Assembly (NCBI GenBank): GCA_017472255.1
Contig: JAFUQU010000037.1
Location: 1 to 64,000, forward strand
Length of the DNA: 64,000 nt
Origin: Clostridia bacterium
Lineage (GTDB): Bacteria; Bacillota; Clostridia; Oscillospirales; CAG-272
Reading direction: 5' to 3'
The notes beneath the pieces were generated by a model. That model did not search any database. It was not told the origin of the DNA and saw nothing but the letters and a program-made list of their open reading frames with translations. The number at the start of each line of letters is the position of its first letter. Within the stretch, counting starts at the first letter, position 1. Positions 8,609-18,559 of this stretch are shown piece by piece. Made by a program: the position numbers and the translations under genes.

Positions 8609-8637
8609 TTCCAAAATTGCCGAAAGTATATTATAAT
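8609..8637 (+). promoter_or_regulatory. Possible promoter for the U32-dut-recG operon
   Basis: TTCCAA (8609-8614), 17 bases, TATAAT (8632-8637). The -35 is weak. The -10 is part of a perfect inverted repeat shared with the proB promoter. Confidence 0.45.
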
Positions 8638-8682
8638 AGTATTATGTACGTCCCAACCGGGCGCGTCACTATACTATTATAA
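8631..8682. repeat. Perfect 12-base inverted repeat between divergent operons
   Basis: TTATAATAGTAT (8631-8642) and ATACTATTATAA (8671-8682) are exact reverse complements separated by 28 bases. Each arm contains a TATAAT -10 element, one per strand. Confidence 0.85.
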
Positions 8683-8704
8683 CGTGATTCACCGAAAATT
8701 TCAA
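8676..8704 (-). promoter_or_regulatory. Promoter of proB-yitT-ymdB
   Basis: On the minus strand TTGAAA (8699-8704), 17 bases, TATAAT (8676-8681), about 120 bases before the proB start. Confidence 0.6.
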
Positions 8705-8742
8705 TAGCTAAATCAAAAATAAATCACCTCCAAGGAAAAATC

Positions 8743-10811
8743 ATGACCAAACACTCCCCACTCCCCGAGCTGCTGCTTCCCAGCGGCTCCCCCGAAGCGC
8801 TGGATGCCGCCATCGCAGGCGGCGCGGATGCCGTCTATTTCGGAGGCGGCGCCTTCAACGCCCGCATGAACGCCCGCAACTTCGCCGGGGACGCTCTGGG
8901 CGACGCCATCCGCAAGTGTCAATCCTGCGGCGTAAAAACGAATATTACCTTCAATACTCTCATCCACGAGCGGGAAATTCCCGACGCCCTCCGCTTTGCC
9001 GAGCAGCTGGCGAATCTGGGCGCGGACGCACTTATCGTCGCCGACCTGGGACTGGCGTCGCTGATTCACCGCTATTTTCCCGAGCTGCCCCTCCACGCCA
9101 GCACACAGGCCGCCGGACATAACGCTGCCGCAGCCGTCGAACTGCAAAAGCTGGGCTTTTCACGGATGGTAGCTGCCCGCGAATTGTCCATGGAAGACTT
9201 CGCCATCCTTTGCCGGGAATCGCCCATCGAAACCGAGATGTTCATTCACGGCGCCATATGCGTGTCTCAATCGGGACAATGCCTTGCCAGCGCCATGATT
9301 GGCGGGCGAAGCGGAAACCGCGGCGAGTGCGCCCAGCCCTGCCGCCTGCCCTACCGGTCAGGCAGTGGCGCGGAAACCTATGCTCTGAGCATCAAGGATA
9401 TGTGCCTTGCCGGACATATTACCGAGCTGATCGGGCTTGGCGTATCCTCGCTGAAAATTGAGGGACGGATGAAAGGTCCCGATTATGTCTACGGCGTGGC
9501 GAAAATCTACCGCCGCCTGTTAGACGAAGGTCGCAACGCCGACGCCGACGAAATGGCAGAGCTTCGCGCCCTGTTCTCCCGCAGCGGCTTTACCGACGGA
9601 TACTTCACCCGCCGTATCGACCGCTCCATGCTCGGTGTGCGCACCGATGCCGATAAGAACGACACCAGACGCGCCGCCGCTTCCATTGACTTCGCCCGCC
9701 TCTGCCGGGAACGTTCCGACGCCAACCGCCCGGCTGTTGCAATCTCCGCCTGCATTCAGGCGGACAAGCCCTCCACGCTGACCCTGACCCTTGGCGAGCA
9801 AAGCGTCACCACCGCCGGTATGATGCCCCAGCCCGCGAAAACCTGTCCGCTGACCGTGGAAGCAGCGGTCAAAAGCCTGACCAAATTCGGCGGCACGCCA
9901 TGGCAGGCAGGCAGCGTGACCATTGCCCTCGACGACGGATTGATGCTGCCCGTATCGGCGCTGAACGCCCTCCGCCGTGACGCGGTCGCAGCCCTCGCCG
10001 AAGCCTGTGCCCCGCCCGAAAAAAACGCGCCGAAGCTCCCCGATAAAATCGACGAGCCTTCCCCCGACCTTCCCGTCCCGCTGCGCACCGCACGCTTCCA
10101 GTCGGCGGCACAGATTCCGGAAGGGCTAGATGTCTTCGACATCCTCTATGTGCCGCTGGAGCGCTTTTCGCCGGAGGATGTGCAAAAAGGCGTCAGCGGC
10201 GTGATTTTGCCCCCGGTCATCCTGGATTCAGACCGCAGCAAAGCCGCCGCCATGCTGGAAACCGCCGCCGACGCGGGCATACGCCACGCGCTGGTGTCAA
10301 ACCTTGGGCATCTGTCGCTGGCGAAGGACGCGGGCATGATTCCCCACGGCGATTTCCGCCTGAACATCTACAATCGCCATACCGCCGCATCCCTGCTGAA
10401 GCTGGGCTTCGCCGACCTGCTGGTCTCCCCCGAGCTGACCGTTCCCAGCTGCGCACGCTGGGGCTTCCCGCCGTACTCTACGGACGGCTCCCGCTGATGG
10501 TGCTGGAAAAGTGCGTCATCCGCGACCTGTACGGCTGCAAAGCCTGCAAAAAGAGCGGCTTTCTGCCCTTAATCGACCGCAAAAAGGCGTCGTTCCCGCT
10601 GGTTCGCAGCTGGGAGCACCGCAATATTCTCTACAACAGCGTGCCGATTTATATGGCCGACCGCATGGATGAGCTGACCCGAAGCCGTATCATCGGCGGG
10701 CATTTCATCTTCACCGACGAGACCCCCGAGCAAATTCGCGCCATTCTCACCGCCTACGAAAAAGGCATTCCATCCAGAACCCCCATCCGCCGCATCGGCA
10801 TTCAACAATGA
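8743..10811 (+). pseudogene. U32-family peptidase (DUF3656 type), frameshifted
   Basis: Collagenase-like U32 peptidase. Reading frame one (8743-10497) encodes ELLLPSGSPEAL, the U32 signature region (ETEMFIHGAICVSQSGQC, then GNRGECAQPCRLPYR) and KIEGRMKGPDYV. It then drifts into nonsense and stops. The correct C-terminal sequence (QLRTLGLPAVLYGRLPLMVL, then EKCVIRDLYGCKACK) continues in another frame to 10811. Restoring one C to the CCC at 10444-10446 gives one protein of about 689 residues, the usual size for this longer subfamily. It is either a real single-base deletion or a homopolymer sequencing error. AAGGA precedes the ATG; first gene of the operon running to recG. Confidence 0.88.
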
Positions 10812-10822
10812 AGGAGAACATC

Positions 10823-11269
10823 ATGTCCATCAACGTCAACATCAAGCTGCTGCGTGAAAACGCGGCGCTCCCCGCCTACGCCACCGACGGCTCGGCAGCC
10901 CTCGACCTTCGCGCATCCCTCGACGCGCCGCTTACCATCGGCCCCGGCGAGCGGGCGAAAATCCCCACCGGAATCGCCATCGCCCCTGAATCAAAGGACG
11001 TGGTCGCCGTCCTCTGCGCCCGCAGCGGTCTGGCATCCAAACAGGGCGTAACGCTGGTCAACGGCATCGGCGTCATTGACAGCGACTACCGGGGCGAAAT
11101 CGCCGTGGCGGTCATTAATCTGGGCGATGCCCCCGCCGTCATCGCGCCCGGCGACCGGGTGGCGCAGCTCATGTTCATGCCGGTGCTGCACGCCAACCTG
11201 ATTCCCGTGACCGAGCTGGACGAAACTGCCCGAGGCGCGGGCGGCTTCGGCTCCACAGGAGTGAAGTGA
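10823..11269 (+). CDS. dut: dUTP diphosphatase
   Basis: Hydrolyses dUTP to dUMP and pyrophosphate, keeping uracil out of DNA and supplying dUMP. The protein has 148 residues with all five trimeric dUTPase motifs in order: ATDGSAALDLRA, RSGLASKQG, GVIDSDYRGEI, PGDRVAQLMF and RGAGGFGSTG. I chose the ATG at 10823 because AAGGAG lies 6 bases upstream; the ATG at 10808 would put that site inside the gene. Its stop overlaps the rarA start by one base. Confidence 0.96.
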   Translation: MSINVNIKLLRENAALPAYATDGSAALDLRASLDAPLTIGPGERAKIPTGIAIAPESKDVVAVLCARSGLASKQGVTLVNGIGVIDSDYRGEIAVAVINLGDAPAVIAPGDRVAQLMFMPVLHANLIPVTELDETARGAGGFGSTGVK

Positions 11270-12513
11270 TGGTGCGCCCCCTCGCCGACCGCATCCGTCC
11301 CTCCGGCTTCGACGACATGGTTGGACAGCAGCAGCTGGTGGGAAAAGGCGGCATCCTGCGCCGAATGGTGGAATCGGGACACATCACAAACATGATTTTC
11401 TTCGGTCCGCCCGGCACCGGCAAAACCACCGTCGCCGGCATTATCGCCGAAGGCGCGGGCATGACGCTCCGCCGTCTCAACGCCACCACCGCCTCCCTCT
11501 CCGATGTGCGTGAGGTCATCGATGAAACCTCCACCATGCTGGGCAGCAGCGGAATCCTGCTGTATCTGGACGAGATTCAGTATTTCAACAAAAAGCAGCA
11601 GCAATCGCTGCTGGAATACATGGAGGACGGACGGATTACCCTCATCGCCTCCACCACCGAGAACCCTTACTTCTGCGTCTACAACGCCCTGCTATCCCGA
11701 TCAGCGGTCTTTGAATTCCGCCCGGTACCCATTGAGGAAATCGAGCGTGCCCTCCGCCGTACCCTTTCCATCCTCAACGACGAAGCCATCCGCCCGGTAT
11801 CCATCGACGACGCCACGCTGCGTCTGCTGGCTGGAGACGGCGGAGGCGATGTCCGCCGCGCCATCGGGCTGATGGAAAACGCCTTCCATCTGGCAGAAAC
11901 CGGGGACGGCATCATCGACAAGACGCTGGTGGATTCGCTGACGCCCAAGGTGCTGGGCGCTTTTGACCGGGCGGGAGACGTACACTACGATCTTTTGTCT
12001 TGCCTGCAAAAATCCATCCGCGGCTCCGACCCGGACGCGGCGGTCTTCTATCTGGCGAAGATTCTGGAGGGCGGCGATCTGCTGTCCGCCTGCCGGAGAC
12101 TGCAAGTCATCGCCAGCGAGGACATCGGACAGGCTTATCCCATGGCGGCGGTCATTACCCGAGCCTGCGTGGAAAGCGCCCGGGAGCTGGGTATGCCCGA
12201 AGCCCGCATTCCGCTGGTCAACGCCGCCGTCATGCTGGCTACCTCGCCCAAATCCAACAGCGCCTACATGGCCTACGCCAAAGCCAAGGAAGACATCGAC
12301 GCCGGACGTGGACAGGATGTCCCCCATCACCTGCGCAGTCCCCGTTTTGAAGGTTATCGTTACCCCCACGACTACGAGAACCACTGGGTCGCCCAGCAAT
12401 ACCTCCCCCCCAATCTGGCCGGGCGCACCTACTATGAATACGGTCCCAACAAAACCGAACAGGCCGCCCGCGCCTACTGGGAAAAAATCAAAGGGCAGCC
12501 CTCCAAAGAATAA
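11269..12513 (+). CDS. rarA: Replication-associated recombination protein RarA (MgsA)
   Basis: AAA+ ATPase acting at stalled replication forks, related to clamp loaders. The protein has 414 residues: N-terminal ADRIRPSGFDDMVGQ, Walker A FFGPPGTGKTT (about 44-54), Walker B LLYLDEIQYF, sensor STTENP, and the C-terminal tetramerisation region with LPPNLAGRTYYEYGPN. AGGAG lies 7 bases before the ATG at 11269; an in-frame GTG one codon earlier is possible. Overlaps dut by one base (TGATG), so translation is probably coupled. Confidence 0.95.
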   Translation: MVRPLADRIRPSGFDDMVGQQQLVGKGGILRRMVESGHITNMIFFGPPGTGKTTVAGIIAEGAGMTLRRLNATTASLSDVREVIDETSTMLGSSGILLYLDEIQYFNKKQQQSLLEYMEDGRITLIASTTENPYFCVYNALLSRSAVFEFRPVPIEEIERALRRTLSILNDEAIRPVSIDDATLRLLAGDGGGDVRRAIGLMENAFHLAETGDGIIDKTLVDSLTPKVLGAFDRAGDVHYDLLSCLQKSIRGSDPDAAVFYLAKILEGGDLLSACRRLQVIASEDIGQAYPMAAVITRACVESARELGMPEARIPLVNAAVMLATSPKSNSAYMAYAKAKEDIDAGRGQDVPHHLRSPRFEGYRYPHDYENHWVAQQYLPPNLAGRTYYEYGPNKTEQAARAYWEKIKGQPSKE

Positions 12514-12537
12514 AACCACCTCGAAAGGACACTAATC

Positions 12538-13521
12538 ATGAAAGCAGTACAAATCGGCACCGCCGGACACGCATTTTACGCCTACAAAGCCATAAAAAAC
12601 TACGGACTCGACTTCGCCGCCCTCTCCTGCGGCAGCGCAGGCATCGCCGCCGAGGGCACGGAAGCCGCGCTGGAGGTTGTAAAAAAACGCGGCTTTGCCC
12701 CGAAGCTCTACGATAACTACATTACCATGCTGGACGAAGAACGCCCCGACATCGCCATCGTCAACCCGCAATTCACTGAGAACGCCGACGTGGCCATCGC
12801 CGCGCTGGAGCGGGGCATCCACGTTTTCTGCGAGAAGCCCCTTGCCCCCGATCTTGCCTCCCTCGACCGCCTGGACGCCGCCTGCAAGGCGTCCAAAGCC
12901 CGCCTCGCCGCCATGTTCGGCATCCGCTACGAAGCCCCCTTCGTTACCGCCAAGCGGCTGGTGGACGCCGGAGAGATTGGCGAAATCCGCCTGATGGATT
13001 CCCGCAAATCCTACAAGCTGGGCAAACGCCCCGCCTTCTACAGCTCCCGGAAAACCTATTGCGGAATTCTGCCCTGGGTAGCCATCCACGGCATCGACTG
13101 GATGCGCTGGTTCTCGGGCGAGCACTACACCAAGGTCTACGCCGCCCATTCCAGCCGGGAAAACGGCGGTAACGGCGACATGGACATCACCTCCTTCGCC
13201 ACTTACGAGATGACAAACGGCGTTCTCGCCACCATCACCGCCGATATGTTCCGTCCCGCGTCCGCGCCGTCCCACGGCGACGACCGGGTGCGTCTGGTGG
13301 GAACCAAGGGCATCCTTGAGATTACCGACGGCGCGCTGACCCTTCTCTCCGACGCGGCAGGCGGCAAGGTAAACGTCCCGCTGGATCCGCCCAAGGACAT
13401 CTTCGCCGATTTCCTTGAGGAGTTGCTTCACGGCGTCCCCTGTGACTGCGGCGCGGAGGCTTCCATCGAGTCCACCCGCTGGGCGCTGCTGGCTCGTGAC
13501 TTCGCGGAAAGGGCAGAGTAA
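12538..13521 (+). CDS. Gfo/Idh/MocA-family oxidoreductase
   Basis: NAD(P)-dependent sugar or cyclitol dehydrogenase-like protein, 327 residues. A Rossmann N-terminal half has the family motif VFCEKPLAPD (about 95-104), and the C-terminal half is the alpha/beta substrate domain with the probable catalytic pattern GILPWVAIHGIDWMRW. Its place in an operon with dut, rarA, maf and recG gives no clue to the substrate. AAAGGA precedes the ATG, 24 bases after rarA; the next gene starts 3 bases after its stop. Confidence 0.88.
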   Translation: MKAVQIGTAGHAFYAYKAIKNYGLDFAALSCGSAGIAAEGTEAALEVVKKRGFAPKLYDNYITMLDEERPDIAIVNPQFTENADVAIAALERGIHVFCEKPLAPDLASLDRLDAACKASKARLAAMFGIRYEAPFVTAKRLVDAGEIGEIRLMDSRKSYKLGKRPAFYSSRKTYCGILPWVAIHGIDWMRWFSGEHYTKVYAAHSSRENGGNGDMDITSFATYEMTNGVLATITADMFRPASAPSHGDDRVRLVGTKGILEITDGALTLLSDAAGGKVNVPLDPPKDIFADFLEELLHGVPCDCGAEASIESTRWALLARDFAERAE

Positions 13522-13524
13522 GCG

Positions 13525-13776
13525 ATGGGCGGAAAGCTGTACAACCTGTTTTTAGTGCTGACCGGCATTGTGCTGGGCACCTTTGTCGGCTACATATGCA
13601 AGGGCGTCCCCACCCTGTCCTGGCTGGCGTTCGGCGTCAACTTCGGGCTGGAATCGCCCGTCGTGCTGAATCTGGGCATTATGAGCTTGACCTTCGGCAT
13701 CAGCATCAATCTCACGCTGGCGGTGGTGATTTTTGTAATCCTGTCGCTGGTCATAGGAAGGATATTGTCCAAATGA
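13525..13776 (+). CDS. DUF4321 small membrane protein
   Basis: The protein has 83 residues with two predicted membrane helices, about 6-28 (LFLVLTGIVLGTFVGYI) and 58-80 (INLTLAVVIFVILSLVIGRI). It matches the small DUF4321 family commonly found just before maf in Clostridia; function unknown. It starts 3 bases after the upstream stop, and its stop overlaps the maf start by 4 bases (ATGA). Confidence 0.85.
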   Translation: MGGKLYNLFLVLTGIVLGTFVGYICKGVPTLSWLAFGVNFGLESPVVLNLGIMSLTFGISINLTLAVVIFVILSLVIGRILSK

Positions 13777-14375
13777 ATCAATCAAAACTGATACTCGCCT
13801 CCAATTCACCCCGGCGCCGGGAACTGTTAGCCATGATCGGCGCCAATTTCACCGTCCTCACCGCTGACTGCGACGAGTACGTGAAGAAGGGCACGCCCCC
13901 CGATCAGATGGTGCAGGAGCTGGCACTGCGCAAAGCCAACGCGGCGGCAGCGCTGCTGACCGCAGAAAATAACCCATTCCCCATCGGCACCGTAATCATC
14001 GGCGCAGACACAGTGGTATGCGACCGCGGGCGCATTCTGGGCAAGCCCCGCGACGAAGCCGACGCGGTGGAAACCCTGCTCTCCCTGTCCGGTCACAGCC
14101 ATAAGGTCTACACCGGAATCGCCGCCGTGGGCTGTGATAAAATCCTCACCGATGCGGTCTGCACCACCGTCCGCTTTTCCAGGCTGACCCGCGACGAAGC
14201 CGAACGCTATGTTGCCACCGGCGAACCCATGGATAAGGCGGGTGCATACGGAATCCAGGGCATCGGCGGCATCTTCGTCACCGGAATCGACGGCGATTAT
14301 TACAATGTGGTCGGTCTGCCCATCGCCCGGCTTCGCATTATGCTGAGCGAAGGCTTCGGCTGTAGGCTGATCTGA
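13773..14375 (+). CDS. maf: Maf-family nucleoside triphosphate pyrophosphatase
   Basis: House-cleaning hydrolase of non-canonical nucleotides, historically linked to septum inhibition. The protein has 200 residues with the signature ASNSPRRRELLA at the start, GADTVVCDRG, LGKPRDEADA, and C-terminal AGAYGIQGIGG and YYNVVGLPI. I chose the ATG at 13773, which overlaps the DUF4321 stop and has AGGAAGGA upstream. Four bases separate it from recG. Confidence 0.94.
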   Translation: MNQSKLILASNSPRRRELLAMIGANFTVLTADCDEYVKKGTPPDQMVQELALRKANAAAALLTAENNPFPIGTVIIGADTVVCDRGRILGKPRDEADAVETLLSLSGHSHKVYTGIAAVGCDKILTDAVCTTVRFSRLTRDEAERYVATGEPMDKAGAYGIQGIGGIFVTGIDGDYYNVVGLPIARLRIMLSEGFGCRLI

Positions 14376-14379
14376 CGCC

Positions 14380-16461
14380 ATGCCGATCACCTTCGATACC
14401 CCCGTACAATATCTGACCGGCGTTGGCGAAGCCCGTGCCGCCGGTCTGGCAAAGCTGGGCATCACCACCGTGGGACAGCTGCTCTATCATTTTCCCAGGG
14501 GCTATGAATTCCGGGGAAATGTGCAAGCCGTAGCCACCGTTCCGTCGGGTGAGACCGCCTCCTTCATCCTCGTCGCCGCCACCGATGTAAGCAACACCAT
14601 GCTGCGCCGGGGCATGGTCATCTCCCGGCTGCGCGCCTTCGACGAATCGGGCAGCTGTGAGATTACCTTCTTCAATCAGCCCTACATTAAGGACAGCATC
14701 CACAAGGGCTGTGAATACCGCTTCTACGGCAAGCTGATTGTGGAGGGAAGCAAGCGCCTGCTGAATTCCCCCGTCGTAGAGCCAATCGAGGAGAACAAGC
14801 CCCTGCCAAATCTTGTTGCCGTCTATCCGCTGACGGCGGGCATTACGCAGAAGCTGCTGGCAAAGCTGGTGAAGAACGCCCTCGATCAGCTGATCGCCCA
14901 GCCCGGCGCCATTCCCGAGCTGCTGCCCGACAAGGTGCGCGCCGAAAACAACCTCTGCGCCATCTCCTACGCGCTGACAGCGATTCATTTTCCTCCCGAT
15001 TTTGATACGCTGTCCATCGCCAAGCGCCGCCTGATCTTCGAAGAATTCTATCGCTTTGCCCTCGGCGCCGCCGGACGCGGTGAGGATACCCGCCGCGCGC
15101 CCATGCTTGCCGACACCGACACAGCGCCGCTCATAGCTCCCCTTCCCTACACCCTCACCGGCGCACAAACCCGCGCCATCGCCGATATCGCCGCCGATCT
15201 TTCGTCCGGCAAGCCCATGCGCCGTCTGGTATCGGGCGACGTAGGAAGCGGTAAAACCATCGTCGCCGCAGCAGCCGCCTATATGACCGCGAAGAACGGC
15301 TTCCAGTGCGCGCTGATGGCGCCCACCGAAATTCTCGCGACCCAGCATTACAACGATCTCGCCCCCCTGTTCGAAAAGCTGGGTATCGGCTGCCGCCTGC
15401 TCACCGGCTCCATCAAAGCTGCCGAGCGAAAGAAGCTGCTCCCCGCCCTCGCCGACGGCAGTGTGGGTGTAATCATCGGCACCCACGCGCTGATCACCGA
15501 GGATGTGCGCTTTCACGCGCTGGGACTGGTAATTTGCGATGAGCAGCACCGTTTCGGCGTGGGACAGCGGGAAGCCCTGCTTGCCAAGGCGTCGGACGAC
15601 CCGTCTGTCACCTGCCACCAGCTCACCATGAGCGCTACCCCCATTCCCCGGACGCTGGCCATGTTCCTCTACGGCGATCTGGCTATGTCGCCATTGGATG
15701 AAATGCCCCCCGGACGTCAGCGCGTGGAAACCTTTGTCGTCAACGAGGGCTACCGGGAGCGCCTAAACGCCTTTATCGAGAAACAGTGCGCCGTCGGGAA
15801 TCAGGTTTACGTAGTCTGCCCCTCGGTGGAAGAAATAGAGGGCGGCGAAGTGACCATGGAGGATATCCGCCTGTTCGACTTCGGCTACGACGCCGAAGAA
15901 CTGATGCGCCCCCAGTCCAAACCCAAGGCTGCCGTCACATGGGCATCTACCCTTGCCGAAGCTCTTCCCGGACGGCGCGTGGGCTGCGTCCATGGCAAAA
16001 TGAAAGCCGCCGATAAGGACGCAGTCATGCGTTCCTTTGCGGCGGGTGAACTGGACGTGCTGGTCTCGACCACGGTTATCGAGGTGGGCGTCAACGTCCC
16101 CAACGCCACGCTGATGATCGTGGAGAACGCGGAACGCTTCGGTCTGTCCCAGCTGCACCAGCTGCGCGGACGGGTAGGACGGGGCGCCGCCAAATCCTGC
16201 TGCGTGCTGGTATCGGACGCCAAATCGGGCAGTACCGCCCGCCAGCGCCTTGACGTCATGCGCACCACCTACGACGGCTTCAAAATCGCCGAATTCGACC
16301 TGTCCGAGCGCGGTCCGGGCGACTTTATTCCCCGCGGCGAAGCGGACGGCGACGTACGTCAGCACGGCGAGCTGCGCTTCCGCCTTGCCAACCTGTGCGA
16401 GGACATGAAGCTGCTGGAATCCGCCGTCAACGCCGCCAAGGAAGCGGCAAAACAGCCATAG
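14380..16461 (+). CDS. recG: ATP-dependent DNA helicase RecG
   Basis: Branch-migrating helicase that remodels stalled forks and Holliday junctions. The protein has 693 residues, the usual length: N-terminal wedge/OB domain (about 1-250), Walker A GDVGSGKTIVA (about 287-297), DEQHRFGVGQR helicase motif II, motif III SATPIPRT, and the C-terminal helicase half with STTVIEVGVNVPNA, HQLRGRVGRG and the ERGPGDF motif. Last gene of the operon; no clear ribosome site is visible, which suggests coupling to maf. It ends 5 bases before a strong shared terminator. Confidence 0.97.
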   Translation: MPITFDTPVQYLTGVGEARAAGLAKLGITTVGQLLYHFPRGYEFRGNVQAVATVPSGETASFILVAATDVSNTMLRRGMVISRLRAFDESGSCEITFFNQPYIKDSIHKGCEYRFYGKLIVEGSKRLLNSPVVEPIEENKPLPNLVAVYPLTAGITQKLLAKLVKNALDQLIAQPGAIPELLPDKVRAENNLCAISYALTAIHFPPDFDTLSIAKRRLIFEEFYRFALGAAGRGEDTRRAPMLADTDTAPLIAPLPYTLTGAQTRAIADIAADLSSGKPMRRLVSGDVGSGKTIVAAAAAYMTAKNGFQCALMAPTEILATQHYNDLAPLFEKLGIGCRLLTGSIKAAERKKLLPALADGSVGVIIGTHALITEDVRFHALGLVICDEQHRFGVGQREALLAKASDDPSVTCHQLTMSATPIPRTLAMFLYGDLAMSPLDEMPPGRQRVETFVVNEGYRERLNAFIEKQCAVGNQVYVVCPSVEEIEGGEVTMEDIRLFDFGYDAEELMRPQSKPKAAVTWASTLAEALPGRRVGCVHGKMKAADKDAVMRSFAAGELDVLVSTTVIEVGVNVPNATLMIVENAERFGLSQLHQLRGRVGRGAAKSCCVLVSDAKSGSTARQRLDVMRTTYDGFKIAEFDLSERGPGDFIPRGEADGDVRQHGELRFRLANLCEDMKLLESAVNAAKEAAKQP

Positions 16462-16466
16462 AAACA

Positions 16467-16500
16467 AATCGACCCCGCCATGACGGCGGGGTCGATTTTG
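16467..16500. terminator. Bidirectional terminator between recG and typA
   Basis: A perfect 13-base-pair stem, AATCGACCCCGCC (16467-16479) and GGCGGGGTCGATT (16485-16497), with a 5-base loop. T-rich sequence follows on the recG side and on the minus strand. It separates two convergent genes. Confidence 0.9.
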
Positions 16501-16503
16501 TAT

Positions 16504-18327
16504 TTACTTCTTCGCTTTGGCCTGTGCCTTCAGACGGGTCGGCGTATCGAGAATGCTCTTGCGCAGACGAATCGACTTGGGCGTAACCTCCATCAGCTCG
16601 TCCTCTGCAAGGAACTCGATGGCCTCCTCCAGGCTCATGATCTTGGCAGGGGTCAGAATCAGCGCCTCGTCCGCACCCGACGAACGGATGGCGGTCAAAT
16701 GCTTCTTCTTGCAGGGGTTCACCGCGATGTCGCCCACCTTCGGCGACTCGCCGATGATCATGCCCTCGTAAACCGGCGTCTGCACGCCCACGAACATCTG
16801 ACCGCGATCCTGGGTCTGATACAGACCGTAGGACGTGGTCTCGCCGTCCTCAGACGCCACCAGCGAACCGGTGTAGCGAAGCGTGATGTCGCCGCGATAA
16901 GGCTGATAGCTGTCGAACACCGAGTTGATAATGCCCTCGCCGCGGGTGTCGGTCAGGAATTCGCTGCGATAGCCGAACAGGCAGCGGGCGGGAATCAGAT
17001 ATTCGATTCTCATGCGGCTGCCGTGGAGATTCATTTCCAGAAGGTCGCCCTTACGCGCGCCCAGCTTCTGGATAACGGTGCCCTCGGAACCTTCGGGAAC
17101 ATCGATGGTGACATGCTCCATCGGCTCGCAGAGCTGACCGTCGATCTCCTTGAAAAGCACGTGCGGCATGGAGCAGGTCAGCTCGTAGCCCTCGCGGCGC
17201 ATATTTTCAATCAGGATGGACAGGTGCATTTCACCCCGGCCGGCAACCTTGAAGCAGTCGGTGGTCTCGCCGTCCTCTACACGCAGAGACACGTCGCGCA
17301 GCAGTTCCTTGTACAGACGCTCGCGCAGCTGGCGGGAGGTGACGAACTTGCCCTCGCGTCCGGCAAAGGGGCTGTCGTTGACCGAGAAGGTCATCTCCAG
17401 CGTCGGTTCGCTTACCTTGACAAATTCCAGCGGCTCCACACAGTCAACGGATGTTACCGTATCGCCGATGGTCACATCCGACGCGCCGGAGAAGCAGACG
17501 ATGTCGCCCATCTTCGCCGAATCCACGGCAATACGCTGTAAGCCGTCAATCTGATAGATCGACACAATTTTCGTGCGCTTGGGCGGCTCTTCCGAGTGGA
17601 AGTTGGAGATCATAACCTCCTGATTCTGCTTCAGCACACCGCGCTCGATACGACCGATACCGATGCGTCCCACATAGTCGTTGTAGTCGATGGAAGAAAC
17701 CAGCATCTGCAGCGGACCTTCATCGTCTCCCTCGGGAGCGGGAATATATTCAAGAATGGTATCGAACAGACATTTCAGGTCAGTGCCTCTCTCCTCGGGA
17801 GACAGAGACGCGGTGCCGTCCCGTCCGCAGGCGAAGATCATGGGGCTGTCCAGCTGTTCGTCCGTAGCATTCAGATCGATGAGAAGCTCCAGCACCTCGT
17901 CAATCACCTCGTTGATGCGGGCATCGGGACGGTCAACCTTGTTGACAACCACGATGACCTTGTGGTTCAGCTCCAGTGCGCGCTGAAGAACGAAGCGGGT
18001 CTGAGGCATGGGACCTTCGGCGGCGTCCACCAGCAGCAGCACGCCGTTGACCATTTTCAGGATACGCTCCACCTCGCCGCCGAAATCGGCGTGACCGGGG
18101 GTATCGATGATGTTTATTTTTACGCCCTTGTAGTGAGCGGCCGTATTCTTGGCAAGGATGGTGATGCCGCGTTCCTTTTCGATGGCGTTGGAGTCCATAA
18201 CGCGGTCTTCGGTGGCCTGGTTCTCACGGAAAATACCGCCCTGCTTGAGCATTTCGTCAACCAGCGTGGTCTTGCCGTGGTCAACGTGGGCGATAATGGC
18301 GATGTTTCTTAAATCTTCACGAATCAA
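16504..18327 (-). CDS. typA: Ribosome-associated GTPase TypA/BipA
   Basis: Translational GTPase related to EF-G, involved in ribosome assembly and stress adaptation. The protein has 607 residues. G1 [10 protein letters not shown] lies near the start, followed by [24 protein letters not shown] and NKVDRPDAR, then EF-G-like domains and the BipA C-terminal domain ([11 protein letters not shown]). I chose the TTG at 18327, which gives the canonical [12 protein letters not shown] and has AAGGAG 9 bases upstream; the ATG at 18354 would swallow that site. Confidence 0.95.
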   Translation of the reverse strand: MIREDLRNIAIIAHVDHGKTTLVDEMLKQGGIFRENQATEDRVMDSNAIEKERGITILAKNTAAHYKGVKINIIDTPGHADFGGEVERILKMVNGVLLLVDAAEGPMPQTRFVLQRALELNHKVIVVVNKVDRPDARINEVIDEVLELLIDLNATDEQLDSPMIFACGRDGTASLSPEERGTDLKCLFDTILEYIPAPEGDDEGPLQMLVSSIDYNDYVGRIGIGRIERGVLKQNQEVMISNFHSEEPPKRTKIVSIYQIDGLQRIAVDSAKMGDIVCFSGASDVTIGDTVTSVDCVEPLEFVKVSEPTLEMTFSVNDSPFAGREGKFVTSRQLRERLYKELLRDVSLRVEDGETTDCFKVAGRGEMHLSILIENMRREGYELTCSMPHVLFKEIDGQLCEPMEHVTIDVPEGSEGTVIQKLGARKGDLLEMNLHGSRMRIEYLIPARCLFGYRSEFLTDTRGEGIINSVFDSYQPYRGDITLRYTGSLVASEDGETTSYGLYQTQDRGQMFVGVQTPVYEGMIIGESPKVGDIAVNPCKKKHLTAIRSSGADEALILTPAKIMSLEEAIEFLAEDELMEVTPKSIRLRKSILDTPTRLKAQAKAKK

Positions 18328-18490
18328 CTTTGATTTCTCCTTACATTTATTCATAACGATTCCGTATGGTAACAATATATTGTACCACATTTTTGCCTTT
18401 CAAAAAAGAGTTAAATATGCTGAAATTATCGTTATTTTCCGGGAAATTTTTGATAGTATCCTTTTACGAAAATGTTTCGCTGGTTTGTGC

Positions 18491-18519
18491 TTGACAAAGC
18501 AATGTGCAAATGCTATAAT
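18491..18519 (+). promoter_or_regulatory. Sigma-A promoter of the glycosidase/lyase pair
   Basis: TTGACA (18491-18496), 17 bases, TATAAT (18514-18519); a perfect match 40 bases before the ATG. Confidence 0.9.
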
Positions 18520-18559
18520 GAAGCTACCATTACGCGATATGCGAACAAGGAGGCTATCC

